From the NCBI GenBank assembly GCA_002946415.1, contig NJPS01000004.1, forward strand, positions 439,001-503,000: a stretch of 64,000 nucleotides of DNA, in the 5' to 3' direction. The notes under the pieces were generated by a model that had not been told where the DNA came from, searched no databases, and saw nothing but the letters and a program-made list of their open reading frames with translations. The position numbers were made by a program, and so were the translations under genes. Within the stretch, counting starts at the first letter, position 1; the number at the start of each line of letters is the position of its first letter. This document shows positions 11,067 through 21,929 of the stretch, piece by piece. Origin of the DNA: Rutstroemia sp. NJR-2017a BVV2 (lineage: Eukaryota; Ascomycota; Leotiomycetes; Helotiales; Rutstroemiaceae).

Positions 11067-12667
11067 GGAGTTTATGGGACGTAGTGTGATGGGTAGAATA
11101 AACTAGATCGCTTTTTGGAGGCGAATACTTGCATTCCTTCCTCGAGATTCTTGTCTTTAATCGTGCTCCCCTTTCATGTGTTATATTCAATGACACTCTG
11201 TTACTTCTTTCCTCCCTGGCTACTCCTAACACAGTTAGAAATCAACTTTTTCTCTTTCACGTGCATTCTCATCTCAGAACACCATTCCCACAGACTCGAT
11301 CCTAGACCCATTGATCCTTCTTCACGACAATATCTCGCTTGTCCCTGATCCGTACTCTTTCCCCTATATCTCAACGAGCACCTTGTCCAAACCCCCAACC
11401 CAAACTAACAAAGAACTACCTATCCCTCCATCATCCTTCTCCTATCATGCGATGATCACGTCGTAAAAACGCCACCCAAACTTAACAAAGAACAACCTAC
11501 CCTCCCCATCTGCACCCACGCCGCTTTAGACCACTGCTCCCAACCCAAGGACCAAACTCCCGGGAGTTCGAAGATAAAGGAGAACAAAGAGATTTTAGGG
11601 GCACTGCTGCTTTTACGGGGTATGCTCGTGTAGCTGGCGAATGATATAGGTGGTGAGAATTTAAGATGATGTGAAATGGAGGAATGTGGTCGAGAGTGGT
11701 GGATTAGCGAAAAACGGGCGCGGTATATGGAAGCGGTAGTTTGTTGTGTGTGGTTGATGTCCGACTTGCAGGAAGCGAAGCCGGGTGGCGGGGTAGCCGG
11801 CGGGGTATCTACAGCATTCCTGAGCCTTTCTCGCTGCCTTTCTATTCACCTAATAATATTGCGTCTGTGAAGCCTCTTGGTGGAATCTAATCTCCAAGAA
11901 GGAGCTCTGATGTTTGCTTACGAGGTACGTTGTGAGAACAACATCCAATCAAAGTTACTGTACTTTTCTATAGATAAAATCTTATCATGAAATGGATGTT
12001 TATGTACTGGCACGGTACATCTGATAATGTACGAATCTCGAGATGTAGTTAGTATCTCTCAGGGCCAATATTATCTATGTTTTGTATACTAAATTAGGGT
12101 ATTTTTTCTGGATAAGGTTAGTTAGATAGCTTTGGGCCATCAGATACTTTTTCTGCCGCTTGTTGTTTCGTCTCAAACTTCCACTCACGAATACATGATA
12201 TTTAATTCGTTGAATATCTGGGTTTTAATAGGTTGTTAATGTAGCAAATCAGCACTCTGAGCTTTCAAGGGGGCGTGCATACATCGACTCTAGTCTGCCT
12301 GACTGTAGGCGCAACAGGGCATCAGGTCTCCGAATCAGCCAATCAGATGTGGTGCAGTGCGTCTGATAAATTATGTTCATTTGTTGGAGACAAATACTGC
12401 ATGCATAAATGTAACCACCTGCTTGTCTAGGTAGTCACCTATGGCGTTCTGGTCTGGATAGGTGTGGGTGGACGTGCTGGTTGAAATATTGCCGCAGCCT
12501 TACCATCCGTGAACCTTTCTTGAGATGAGGGGATCTTGTGTCTCTTCATATCGCGACTCACGCGACAGAACTTTGGAGAAACAAAAGGGATACAGCAAGA
12601 TCCCGCAAGGTGCGTGTCATATGATCTTTTGGAACAAAGTTACAATGCACTGCTGACTTCGGCGCAG
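11067..12667. other. Intergenic region, no gene seen
   Basis: About 1.6 kb without a supportable gene. The part from 11400 to 11570 is pyrimidine-rich on the plus strand. The reading frame of the next gene is open upstream to 12536, but that extension lacks family resemblance. Confidence 0.4.
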
Positions 12668-15600
12668 ATGGCAAGCTCCATAGGCAGAATTACTGGTGCT
12701 CTGGGCACCATTCACAATGAAAATACAGCTTCTCTGGCAACGCTTAACTTCGACTTCACGCTTGTCAAGCTCGAAGCACCCGCCGAATACACCGGTTTGG
12801 GACAAGCCATCTCAAAAACACGAAAAATTAATGCGGAAGAAGGTAATTTGCACAAGACGGCACGGAGGCTTGGAGCACTATTTAAGGATCTGCTACCTGA
12901 GACTGAAGACCTATTCAAAGCATATGGTACGAGAGTTTCCGAGATAGCTTCCATGTCATCCATCAATCCGACCGATACCTCTTACGGATCAGGAATATTT
13001 GGCAGTTATTATGGCGCAGACTCGACAAGTATATGGGCAGCCGTAACATCTGGGAGTGCTGCCATTGCAGCACATCTTCTAGGATGTATGTTAGCTAGGA
13101 CTTTTTCGGGCCCAGAAGCGGTGGCAATATGGGTCGAATTGGTTCAGAAACAAAAAGAACATATTCGCAGTAAACAAGAAAGAGTTCTTTATTCACATGA
13201 GCATACACCAGGAATGGTAGCAGCACAGCAGGATATTTCTCGAGACGATCTTTCAAGCTGGGACACCAGTGCACGAGCATGGTTACAAAGCGCCGACCAG
13301 GCGAAATCATTGCAACATACACAGACGATGCTAATCTTAAACAATGCGGGTATTCCTGTTAATAATACGAAGGATATATACGGCAGTGTTATGAAAGCCT
13401 GGACTGCGGCTCTAGAAGCGATGAATAATCTTGTGAAAGGCATGCCGCAGAGAGTACAAGATGGGGCTGCGTTACTTGCGTTTTCCTCATGGCACCTATA
13501 TCCGGATCTGGTCGTGTATGGGGACACTTGCGTGGAGGTGAAGCAGAAAGATCCTATTTTTGCCACAACAGCTTTGCTTACTTTGGGTCTCCAAGACACT
13601 CGAGACAATCGGGACGATATGAAGAGTGTCTACTGGTCTCTTCCACTTTCTCGTTTGCAGTACTACGGGCCTACTGTTCAGGCGCATGGATCTGTGGGCC
13701 AAGCCAATTCGAGAATTACGTACAAACAGTTTGCGTACGTTATTCTTGGCTGCCTTTTCGATACCTGGAGTTTCTTTGCACGTACCAATAACGAGGGCTT
13801 GCGATGGATTGAGCGGCTCGCAACAATTCTTGAGCCTCCCTTAACGGCTTCAATTGATCAGTCAGAGAAAAATTCGTGGCTGCAGTATCTCTTTGCTGCA
13901 ACCCGGGATCTCGCGGAATGCGAAGATGTGGAAAGAAAAGCAGCATATCAATTAATCAATCTTGGTAGGAGAAGATCTACATTTCTCAACACACCGGAGC
14001 GTGTCTCGCTCCCTTTGTTTGGATTATCCGGCATCGATGAATTTTTATCAATCCTCAGGAGCGATCACAAAGCCGTCCAGCGTCTGCGACAAATCTGCTC
14101 TCATCTCCGACTGCGTTCAGATTTCATGATTAGATACAAAATTCTTGGAACTAGTCAAAGCAGTGTCCCCATGACCGTGTATGCTAGTGTTGAGCCGCTT
14201 CTTCTAGGCCCCCCTAAGAGAACTCATGAAGGAAATCCAAAGGAGAATAATGGCCCGCCTGACAAATACGTACGGTGGATGGCTTTAGATATTCCTAGTC
14301 TTACTCTGTGTTGCCGTCTAGGAAAAGAGCTCTTGGATCTTCCAGCGACCGTTCTGAAACTAGCAGCTCTAGAAAAAGATCTCGAAACAGGACAAAAGGA
14401 AGCGGCTTCGATTAGGGATTTGAGAATCATCATCGAAGTGGGCAAAAGAATGATGGAGATTCAGAATGCAGGGGAATTATGTCTTCCACTTATTGAACGT
14501 TCACAAATTACTCCAGTAGACGAGCAATACGGCAAAACAAAAATCCTTATTAGCAAGGAATCGAACTTCCTAAGTGCCGCAAACGACCTTCGGTCGAAAC
14601 TAGCTGCTTCTCAGCATGGAGGGGTGGATTATCTGCCAACCACTTATTTTGCCGGTGATGCGGAAACTGCCGCAATAATATCTGTCAGTCCCTTTCCTAT
14701 GAAACGAGGGCCTGGACACAATCTTGGATCGGACTTCCTACAAGGAGTCTTCACATCAGATAATGTAGATGTCCAGCGACTCTATGACTACTTGCGACCT
14801 CCCTCTTCGGACAAGTACATTTACAGCCAGATCAATGTATTGCAGTCATGTGCCAAGATGGCAGAAGTCTATCAAGCTCTACCGGGTGCTAGTATCTCCA
14901 CACTCGTCTTGAGACAACCCGTTTACCTCGCAAAGTGGGTTCCGCAACCCGTCGATCAACGTAATGCACTAGGAACTAGCTCAACCCTTGAACTGCCGCC
15001 TCTTACGCTGCCTCAATCGTTTGCCTGTTTGGCAATGTTTGAATCCGGGACATGCAACCTAGAGCCAGAAGCACTTTCAGAAGTTTTTGCGATGTCGTCA
15101 GGAAACTCCCTATATGTCGCCAACGCTTTGCTATTTGATCCGTATGAAGTTCCAACTTCTACTAAGATACAACGTAGGGTCGGAAATGTTAGTCGAGCTG
15201 GTATTACTTTCTTGATATCCCCTTCAGATGTGAAAGTCAGCGAATCGCACCCCGAGAAATGGATGTCTATCAACCACAACGTCTTCGACGGTAATCTTGA
15301 GAATCACTTCAGCCGAACTTCCGTTCATCTTTCTTTCACTGAGTATGAGATCCCATTGGTCACCAACGGAGACTCCCGACATACCATTGACCGGGATGTC
15401 GTTCTGGTCGAGGCTCTGCTCTCAGTCTATGACGGGGCAAATTGGGTTGCTGAGATAGACATTTTGAAGGCTTTTCAATTCGGTATATTTCTTTTGCCTT
15501 CCGTAACTTCGGAGAATGGCTGTGCTGGGTGTGTTCACTCAAAAGATAGGAGGCAGCAGCAGATTCATATGACATATCAAGAAGCCTTCCAAGATCTTGA

Positions 15601-15823
15601 GATGGTCTCTATGATAAGTATAGAGAATTGGGATGAACTGATCGAGCCACCCAATTCGGGAACACTTGTTGTGCAGACCCATAATAGCTGGATTCCAAGG
15701 TTGGCTGCGACTTGTGTGTGTTCATCAACGGGGTGGAGCCTCGTCATATTACCTGTGAATCCTTGCTGGACTTGCTGCGCAGAAGTAGTCAAGAGGCAAA
15801 ACGCGGTAGCTCTTATATGTTAA
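12668..15823 (+). CDS. Large conserved fungal protein of unknown function (single exon)
   Basis: An uninterrupted frame encodes 1051 residues from the ATG at 12668. An in-frame ATG at 12536 would add 44 residues. I prefer 12668 because MASSIGRITGALGTIHNE is where the family-like sequence begins. The sequence resembles long hypothetical proteins common in filamentous ascomycetes, with segments such as SLATLNFDFTLVK, DGAALLAFSSWHLYPDLVVY, SGNSLYVANALLFDPYE and LLSVYDGANWVAEIDILKAF. That resemblance is from memory, not a search. No catalytic motif, membrane helix or signal peptide is evident. The last 90 residues hold Cys pairs (GCAGC, CVC, CWTCC) that could bind metal. It stands alone, with more than 1.5 kb of empty sequence on each side. 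Function unknown. Confidence 0.85.
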   Translation: MASSIGRITGALGTIHNENTASLATLNFDFTLVKLEAPAEYTGLGQAISKTRKINAEEGNLHKTARRLGALFKDLLPETEDLFKAYGTRVSEIASMSSINPTDTSYGSGIFGSYYGADSTSIWAAVTSGSAAIAAHLLGCMLARTFSGPEAVAIWVELVQKQKEHIRSKQERVLYSHEHTPGMVAAQQDISRDDLSSWDTSARAWLQSADQAKSLQHTQTMLILNNAGIPVNNTKDIYGSVMKAWTAALEAMNNLVKGMPQRVQDGAALLAFSSWHLYPDLVVYGDTCVEVKQKDPIFATTALLTLGLQDTRDNRDDMKSVYWSLPLSRLQYYGPTVQAHGSVGQANSRITYKQFAYVILGCLFDTWSFFARTNNEGLRWIERLATILEPPLTASIDQSEKNSWLQYLFAATRDLAECEDVERKAAYQLINLGRRRSTFLNTPERVSLPLFGLSGIDEFLSILRSDHKAVQRLRQICSHLRLRSDFMIRYKILGTSQSSVPMTVYASVEPLLLGPPKRTHEGNPKENNGPPDKYVRWMALDIPSLTLCCRLGKELLDLPATVLKLAALEKDLETGQKEAASIRDLRIIIEVGKRMMEIQNAGELCLPLIERSQITPVDEQYGKTKILISKESNFLSAANDLRSKLAASQHGGVDYLPTTYFAGDAETAAIISVSPFPMKRGPGHNLGSDFLQGVFTSDNVDVQRLYDYLRPPSSDKYIYSQINVLQSCAKMAEVYQALPGASISTLVLRQPVYLAKWVPQPVDQRNALGTSSTLELPPLTLPQSFACLAMFESGTCNLEPEALSEVFAMSSGNSLYVANALLFDPYEVPTSTKIQRRVGNVSRAGITFLISPSDVKVSESHPEKWMSINHNVFDGNLENHFSRTSVHLSFTEYEIPLVTNGDSRHTIDRDVVLVEALLSVYDGANWVAEIDILKAFQFGIFLLPSVTSENGCAGCVHSKDRRQQQIHMTYQEAFQDLEMVSMISIENWDELIEPPNSGTLVVQTHNSWIPRLAATCVCSSTGWSLVILPVNPCWTCCAEVVKRQNAVALIC

Positions 15824-17522
15824 AGTAAGAAATAGTACGAAATGCAAGTATATTTCTCCAAGTCAACATCTTTAACAGGTGTGTGTGCAGCGCTGCAAAC
15901 TTTCCCAGCCACTTGAATAGCCAAAGTAAGCCACAAGCACAGACCACCAAAGCCACAGTCGCGAAAAAGACCTCATCCCAAATATTTCCGTCGGATTTTC
16001 TTTCTTCTTCACATATACCACAGCACACCATCATCATTTTTGAAACGGGTTCTCTCATTCATGAGAAACGCAGATTTTATATCTGTCGTTCCATAGCCTT
16101 ATTACATACTGGAGTGCTCAGAACAATTCAATGGGCCTTTTATAATCCTGGTTTTTGCTCTGCGAAATGCGATGTGAGTATACTAGGTTCGCTTTGTGCT
16201 CACAATTTTTCTGGGAAGATAAAATGATAAGAGTGGCGGATACGGGAGAGTAGGAGAGAGGCGATGGCAGATAGCAGTGGCGCGCGATAGAGAGGAGATC
16301 TCACTGGCGAAGGGTGGAATAGATGGGCGACTTTCGGGAGATGAGCATGGAAGGGAATGATTCCAAACCTACCTGCCCTGGCCTCTACGCTAACTCACCC
16401 GGGGAGCTTCTCAAGACATCCTGCGCCAATGCAAGACGAGATCGAATATAAATGGCAGGACGAGACGGTTGTTCAATGGAAGGGGTTGGGAATGTTATAT
16501 TGTCAGTTTAAATAGCTTGATACAATATGTCGCCATTCTTCGGACGGAATCTTCTGCCTCGCTCGGTCGAACTTGTTTGAGTGAATTATACATACCTCTT
16601 GCAACTTATTGGATTTTACCGGTGACTAGGGACTTATATATGGACTCTTCTCCGGTGTGCTGTCTTCTGTATGCTTATGCATATATCTCTTCAGACTTTC
16701 AAATATATCTTTCTTTAATTATTGACCTCCCAGGTAAGCGCTTGGAAGAGGTACTGGCACATCTCACAAGAAGGTGAGGCAGCTGAAGCTTGCCCTTGCA
16801 TTAGCAGACCGGTCTCATAATCTATCCACAACTTCGTCATATATTCAGACTACCAGCCCAACACTTTGGTGGAAAGTCCAGTTCAACTTCCAGTCCCCCT
16901 AAATATCAACTCTCGGGTCATTTCCACCGAAAACCAGAGGTTGATACTTCCTCCATATTCATCGCGAAGTCAAATTGTTCCCACACGTTATATCACTACT
17001 ACACACCAGACAATAACGTCCACGTAGTCACTTCACCTCTATTCTCCAACATCGGACGCCTTAATCATGCATCAGGCTAGGGACAATATATCTGCGCACC
17101 TGACTACGTATTGCCATTCACCATGTCCCCTTCGCTTCCACTCAAGGCATCCTCCACTTGCCTCGCTTAACTCACCTTATATTCACTTCAGGCTTCCTAC
17201 TTCCTACTTACCTTACGCTTCACCATATAACGGATTTGATCTCGTCAGATTCTCAGTCTAGAAACATCTAGCACCGTTAACTGTTACATCTTCCTCCGGT
17301 AAGTACTCACGATTAGCTTTTCAACCCCTCGTCCTCTCCTTAACGTAGCGATTTGTTCTGATATTCATAGACTGCGATTTACCTGCGAACATACGGCTAG
17401 TCACATGCCCGTTCTCATACACAATACATCGGGGAGGTTAGCTTTTAGTATACATCAACTGTTTCACTCGATCTGGCGCTGAGTCCCTATACCACGCGTT
17501 TCCTACCACGAAGATCAAATCA
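15824..17522. other. Intergenic region, no gene seen
   Basis: About 1.7 kb with only short frames lacking domains or splice support. Composition is mixed, and no repeat was noticed. Confidence 0.4.
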
Positions 17523-17951
17523 ATGAGCTCGACGACGCCAAACTGTGCCCCCTTAACAAGCGACTCAACATCCCTCTTCTCACCTGCACCACCTCCATCA
17601 CCGCGCCCCTCGTCCCTCCCCTTCTCACAGCCACAGCCACCAACACCTCTGCAGCCCCATCCACAACCCCATTCACATCCGCCTCTTCTCCCCTCACAGT
17701 TCCCCCTCCCACTCCGCCGCGCTACACCCTTCTTATGGCAACCCATACCCCTCCCACCACTAACACCGCTCCTAAACCCAGACCAAGATCAAGAAGACGC
17801 GCTCTGCAAACAGTGGTGGGATCTAAGGCGCGAACTGCAGTTTTTGGCTTGTATGAGGGCGATTTCGGGTGAGAGATTTATCTGGGAGCAGAAGAGGTGG
17901 CTGTTGAGGCAGTATCGGTGGGTTTGTGAGAGTTTGGGGTTGGAGATTTAG
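17523..17951 (+). CDS. Small proline-rich protein with Trp-rich C-terminus
   Basis: A 142-residue open frame with no introns required. Residues 1-85 are almost entirely Pro, Ser, Leu, Gln and His (low complexity). The last 56 residues change character: acidic DQDQEDALCKQWWDLRREL, then FLACMRAISGERFIWEQK, then RWLLRQYRWVCESLGLEI, predicted to be helical and rich in Trp and Arg. This tail shares the spacing CMxxxSGExFxWE with the gene at 18593-19231, which is the main reason to call it real. Family not recognised. The base composition switches from C-rich to G-rich at about 17800, so codon bias alone is poor support. Confidence 0.5.
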   Translation: MSSTTPNCAPLTSDSTSLFSPAPPPSPRPSSLPFSQPQPPTPLQPHPQPHSHPPLLPSQFPLPLRRATPFLWQPIPLPPLTPLLNPDQDQEDALCKQWWDLRRELQFLACMRAISGERFIWEQKRWLLRQYRWVCESLGLEI

Positions 17952-18592
17952 GGGATGGTTGAGGGGAAGGTGGGGTGGATTTGGGTTGGCGGATTTCTAG
18001 GAGGAGAGATGGGGAGGATGCGAGAGGATGCGGTAGAGAGGCATGGTTGGGTGGTTTGGGATAATGAGAAGGTGTCTTATGGAATTGTGCTTGGATCGGA
18101 GTTTGGAATTGCAGAGAAGGATGGAGTTTGGAGTTTATGGCAGGGAAACGGAAATATGGGAATGCAAGATAATTCGAGGCCACATCTTAATTGCCGGAAA
18201 GAAGTCAATGAGAATTGAGATGATTGGAACAATACTCACTATCTCCTAGACTTTCAAATAACTTCTAAACCATCATGACTTTGAAGTTTGGGATCTCACG
18301 GATTCGGACTGAGGAGAAGGTGAAGTTTCGTGAAAACTATAAAGGTGAAAAAGCTTATCTGTTGAGAAATGTGGATTTTATAGACAAAGGACGAGCCAAC
18401 TCACTGCCATTTCCTAGGCAAAGGAAATATTTTCATCTCAGTTAGAAGTCTTTCATTATTTCATTCCTCTAATGGCTTCCGACAGTCATTCTTAGAGCTA
18501 GAAACGAAAGAAGGATTGAATAGTGAGTGTTATATCTGCGAAACTGCTCAGGGCAATAAATCGACTGACAAGAGCGTTAGTCATTACATACT
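17952..18592. other. Intergenic region, no gene seen
   Basis: G-rich on the plus strand up to about 18150, then AT-rich. Short frames only. Confidence 0.35.
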
Positions 18593-19231
18593 ATGGCTTC
18601 CTTGCAGATGCTCGCCAGGTCGACAGCACTGCCTCGAATGCCTCGAAGAGCCCCCAGGTCGAAAGCTTACATTCTACTCCCGTTAATCTTCAGGCAGCGC
18701 AAAAAGCTAGGTCACCCCGATGAATCCTTCCAAAGCCAACACCTCACCCGGGACAGAGTAAGCCATCAACAACCCGCCTCCCATATCACCAATCTACTTC
18801 TCATTCAGCCACTGCAAACTTCAAGCCCATTCAATGATCTCATATGCCAAAGATAGATCACCTCCACCTCCATCCGTATCGCATACCCCATACAAAGACT
18901 CACATATGTCCGCCAATGCTACGAACGTGAAAATTCCTACGACTTCGTCAAGGAACAACTCGACTGGTTCGAGCTGCCAGCTCAGTGTATGGATTCCAGT
19001 GGCGAAGGCTTCCATTGGGAGATGGGTGCTTTTTACGTTGATTGGAATGCTTTTATGAAGAGGCAGAAATGGGTTGTGATGGAGCTGCAGAGGATTGGGG
19101 CGGCTTCCAAGAAGATGGGAAAGTATATGTCGGGAGCAAGGACAGGAGGGTGTAAGTGGGACGAAGATTTCACATGTGAAGTTGAATGCAGAGAATTGAG
19201 TGGGTGCGAGTTGCCAGGAGTGACGATTTGA
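18593..19231 (+). CDS. Small protein related to the upstream CMxxSGExFxWE gene
   Basis: The second exon (18857-19231, 124 residues plus stop) looks like real protein: RLTYVRQCYERENSYDF, KEQLDWFELPAQCMDSSGEG, FHWEMGAFYVDW, MKRQKWVVMELQRIG. It shares CMxxSGExFxWE and a following Lys/Arg-Trp helix with the protein ending at 17951. The frame is closed at 18854 by TAG. That is resolved if an intron from 18758 (GTAAGC) to 18856 (ATAG) joins it in phase 0 to an exon 18593-18757. This first exon is weakly supported; the alternative is that the start is lost and this is a remnant. Function unknown. Confidence 0.45.
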
Positions 19232-19746
19232 TTATTGATATTATGATTCTGCTGAATCGGATGATTATCACTTTTGGTGTGGTGTGCAGTTTCTTACCCG
19301 CATATAGGATATATCAATACGAAAGAGTAGAAGGGCGAATGAAGAAAATTGATCTATATATCTCTACAGTATCTTAACATAGTTATATAGATATATTGTA
19401 ACTTGAACATAAAGTCTCCAGCTGGTATAGCACCATGAAAATGCAGCTCCATATACAACTTAATCGCGTAGAATCACGAAAACAGAAAGAGGCACTTTGA
19501 TACATCGAGTTATTTGTTTGCTTGTTTGCTTTATCTAAAAATAAGAAAGGTAGGAACATCAAACTAGTGAATAGATAGACCATCAAACACTGAAGCATTT
19601 TGTTAAATCTAGAATTCACCTGGACAACTTACTTTAAGACATCTTGGTTCCATATCATCACCTTGCTCTACTTCTTCTCCTTCCTATACCTTCCTCCCCT
19701 CCCCAGCTTTCTCGTCTCCTCTCAACTCACCCCACCCTCCGCGAAA
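19232..19746. other. Intergenic region, no gene seen
   Basis: AT-rich. Includes a pyrimidine-rich leader (19640-19740) immediately before the next gene. Confidence 0.4.
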
Positions 19747-21596
19747 ATGGCCATCCTCCCCAGCGTCCCATACGTCCGAGTGTGCATCAACACCTCCACC
19801 GGCAATCTCAAAGAACACCCCGACCCCGACGGTCCTCCCCGCGAGCTGGGGCTGCCGGGCCAGCCGCATCAAAATAAGATGTCCGTGTACGTGGAAGCCA
19901 AAAGCGACGCAAACTTCCGCTTCGAGTACTATGTCGTGCAGAAGAGAATGCCAAAGAATACGTGTTTGGGTTTCTTCGCCATTATCGACGGGCACAAGAC
20001 GAGCTCGGTCACCATCTGCAATGAAGATGGTTTTAAGCCGAACCAGTGGAACTATTTTCTTAGGGGAGATAGGATTAGGAAACCGAGTGGGAAAATGACT
20101 ATGAGGGGATTTGAGTTTGCGGAGATTAAAACAGGTAGGTTGGTGTGTCTGCTATGTGCTTGTGTTGGGTTACTATGGGGCTTTTGCTTCTTTCTTTTAA
20201 GCATTTCCTTCGCTGTTTGGCTATGTCATGTGTGCTGCCATTCATGTGCTAACTCAGTCTATCCTCAGTTGACAGCGGCGCTCCTCCTACCGCGCAGAAC
20301 GACGTCTCGAAGCTTGGAGAGCTTGTCGTTCAGATCTGGCGAATTCGTCGAGGCGAAAAGATACCGGCTCCCACGGAACAGCCACCTGGTCCAAAAGACA
20401 ACATCGAATATCATGAGAAGGAATTGAGGGGAAGAGACGTATCTCATGCAACTAAGTATGTATAATTAATATATTCTTGGGTGATCGCACGCACGTCTGA
20501 TAGACACAACAGATTTCGCAAAGAGAAAACTGCCAAAGGGACTGAGACGTTCTTCCAGCTGGATTATATTGACCCGGTTGATACACCGCTGGTTGAGTTC
20601 CATTTTAAATATAGATCAAGAGGTATGTTGGCGGCCTAGAACAGCTTGGGTGGCCATAATGCTGACGTTTCATAGAAGTTTTGCAGCAGATGATGGTGCG
20701 TGAATACCTCACTTTCCCACCCTGGGTCTTTCGCAACTCTCTAGGCAGTTTTGGACCATGATTTATGTCCCATGCCATGCAAAAATACTGATATCCCTCC
20801 TCAGATCCTCCCAGGAGACCCTCCCGTTTTGCGCGGGCAGCCGGATCCTCCTCGACGACTGCCCTCACCTATAATCGACGTGCAACTCCACCAGGTCAGC
20901 AAAGAGAAGGTTTCCTCCCCCAGCACCACCAGAGAACCTCCAAAAGCCGACAAATTATTAGCAATCATAGCCACCAGTCGAGCTGCATCAGCCACTCTAC
21001 TCGCAAAGCCCAACCCAAATAAAATCCCCATCCAGCCAAGAATCCCACCAAAACCCCTTTCAGACTTCCTACCAGCACAGCCTCAGATCCCCGCTGCAAC
21101 AACCGCATCCCCCGCAATCCTCAAAGCAGTAACCAACGCGCCCCCCAAAGGCGCGCCCGCCACCCCTGTAGAAACAAGAACAGAAGCCACCTACAGACCT
21201 GATGCCATGACTCCAGCAAGCACAGGGCTTAAAGCTGCATCTGAAGGCTCAGGTACACCTTTCACGCGGGTGATGACCGAGATCAATAAGAACCTCGGGC
21301 ATTTGAGAAATATAGCCAGGGGCACTGCTGCTGGTTCTGAGGTTTATACATCCGTGGTGTATTTCGTAGAGCACAGGTGCTAACTGCAACAACAGGTTCG
21401 AACAGTCATCTCACACGTCGAGGAGCAGATTCGTAGAGAAGCAAACCCGCAGGCTGGGTTGAGCGAAAATTCACCGGGTAAGCGGGAGCGTGCGCAGGAT
21501 AGTGATGATGACCTGCAAGTTGTGCTTGAGAGACCCGTTAAGAGACGACATGTTTTTACTGATGAGGATCATATTATTGATCTGACTGATTCCTGA
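19747..21596 (+). CDS. DUF7918-like fungal protein
   Basis: Six exons (19747-20134, 20269-20455, 20513-20622, 20676-20695, 20745-21341, 21396-21596) give 500 residues. The ATG at 19747 lies in GCGAAAATGG; the frame is open upstream to 19600 but without family likeness. The first about 235 residues resemble the fungal DUF7918 domain: VYVEAKSDANFRFEYYV, the GFFAIIDGHKTSSVTIC strand, KLGELVVQIWRIRRG, DVSHATKFR, and VDTPLVEFHFKYRSRE. The remainder is Pro/Ala-rich and disordered. It ends with HVEEQIRREA, a basic patch (KRERAQ, KRRHVF) and the acidic tail DEDHIIDLTDS, which looks like a SUMO-interacting motif. The 20-nt exon 4 and the last junction (weak donor GTTTAT at 21342) are the least certain. 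Molecular function unknown. Confidence 0.72.
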
Positions 21597-21929
21597 TGCA
21601 CAACATAAGTATATCAGTAAATACACGCCATGGCGTGTGGGCCCATGTAGCTGGGGAGACCGGTGTGGAAGTAGAGACTTCCTTCGGTGTGGTGTTTATG
21701 GCGAAGATGGAACTTTCGGGACAGGTATTTATACGTCGATCGTGGGCCAGAATTGGAGGGCCGCAAGATACAATATCCGTATAGCATCAGCGTCTGGTTG
21801 TATTTATTGTGCTGCTTCGGATAGTAGTTATCATGGTTGATATTAAAAGACTTGTAATTCAAAGCTGTATGATACTGTACAACCGAAACGAAAACGCCGT
21901 GCGTGCATGCGTGTATAACAATTATAGAA
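21597..21929. other. Intergenic region between convergent genes
   Basis: 333 bp between the ends of two convergent genes. It should hold both polyadenylation regions. No gene seen. Confidence 0.4.

Noticed and set aside
12536..12667. Upstream in-frame extension of the 1051-residue orphan
   Set aside because: The 44 extra residues do not resemble the family start. The region could be a leader or contain a small intron.
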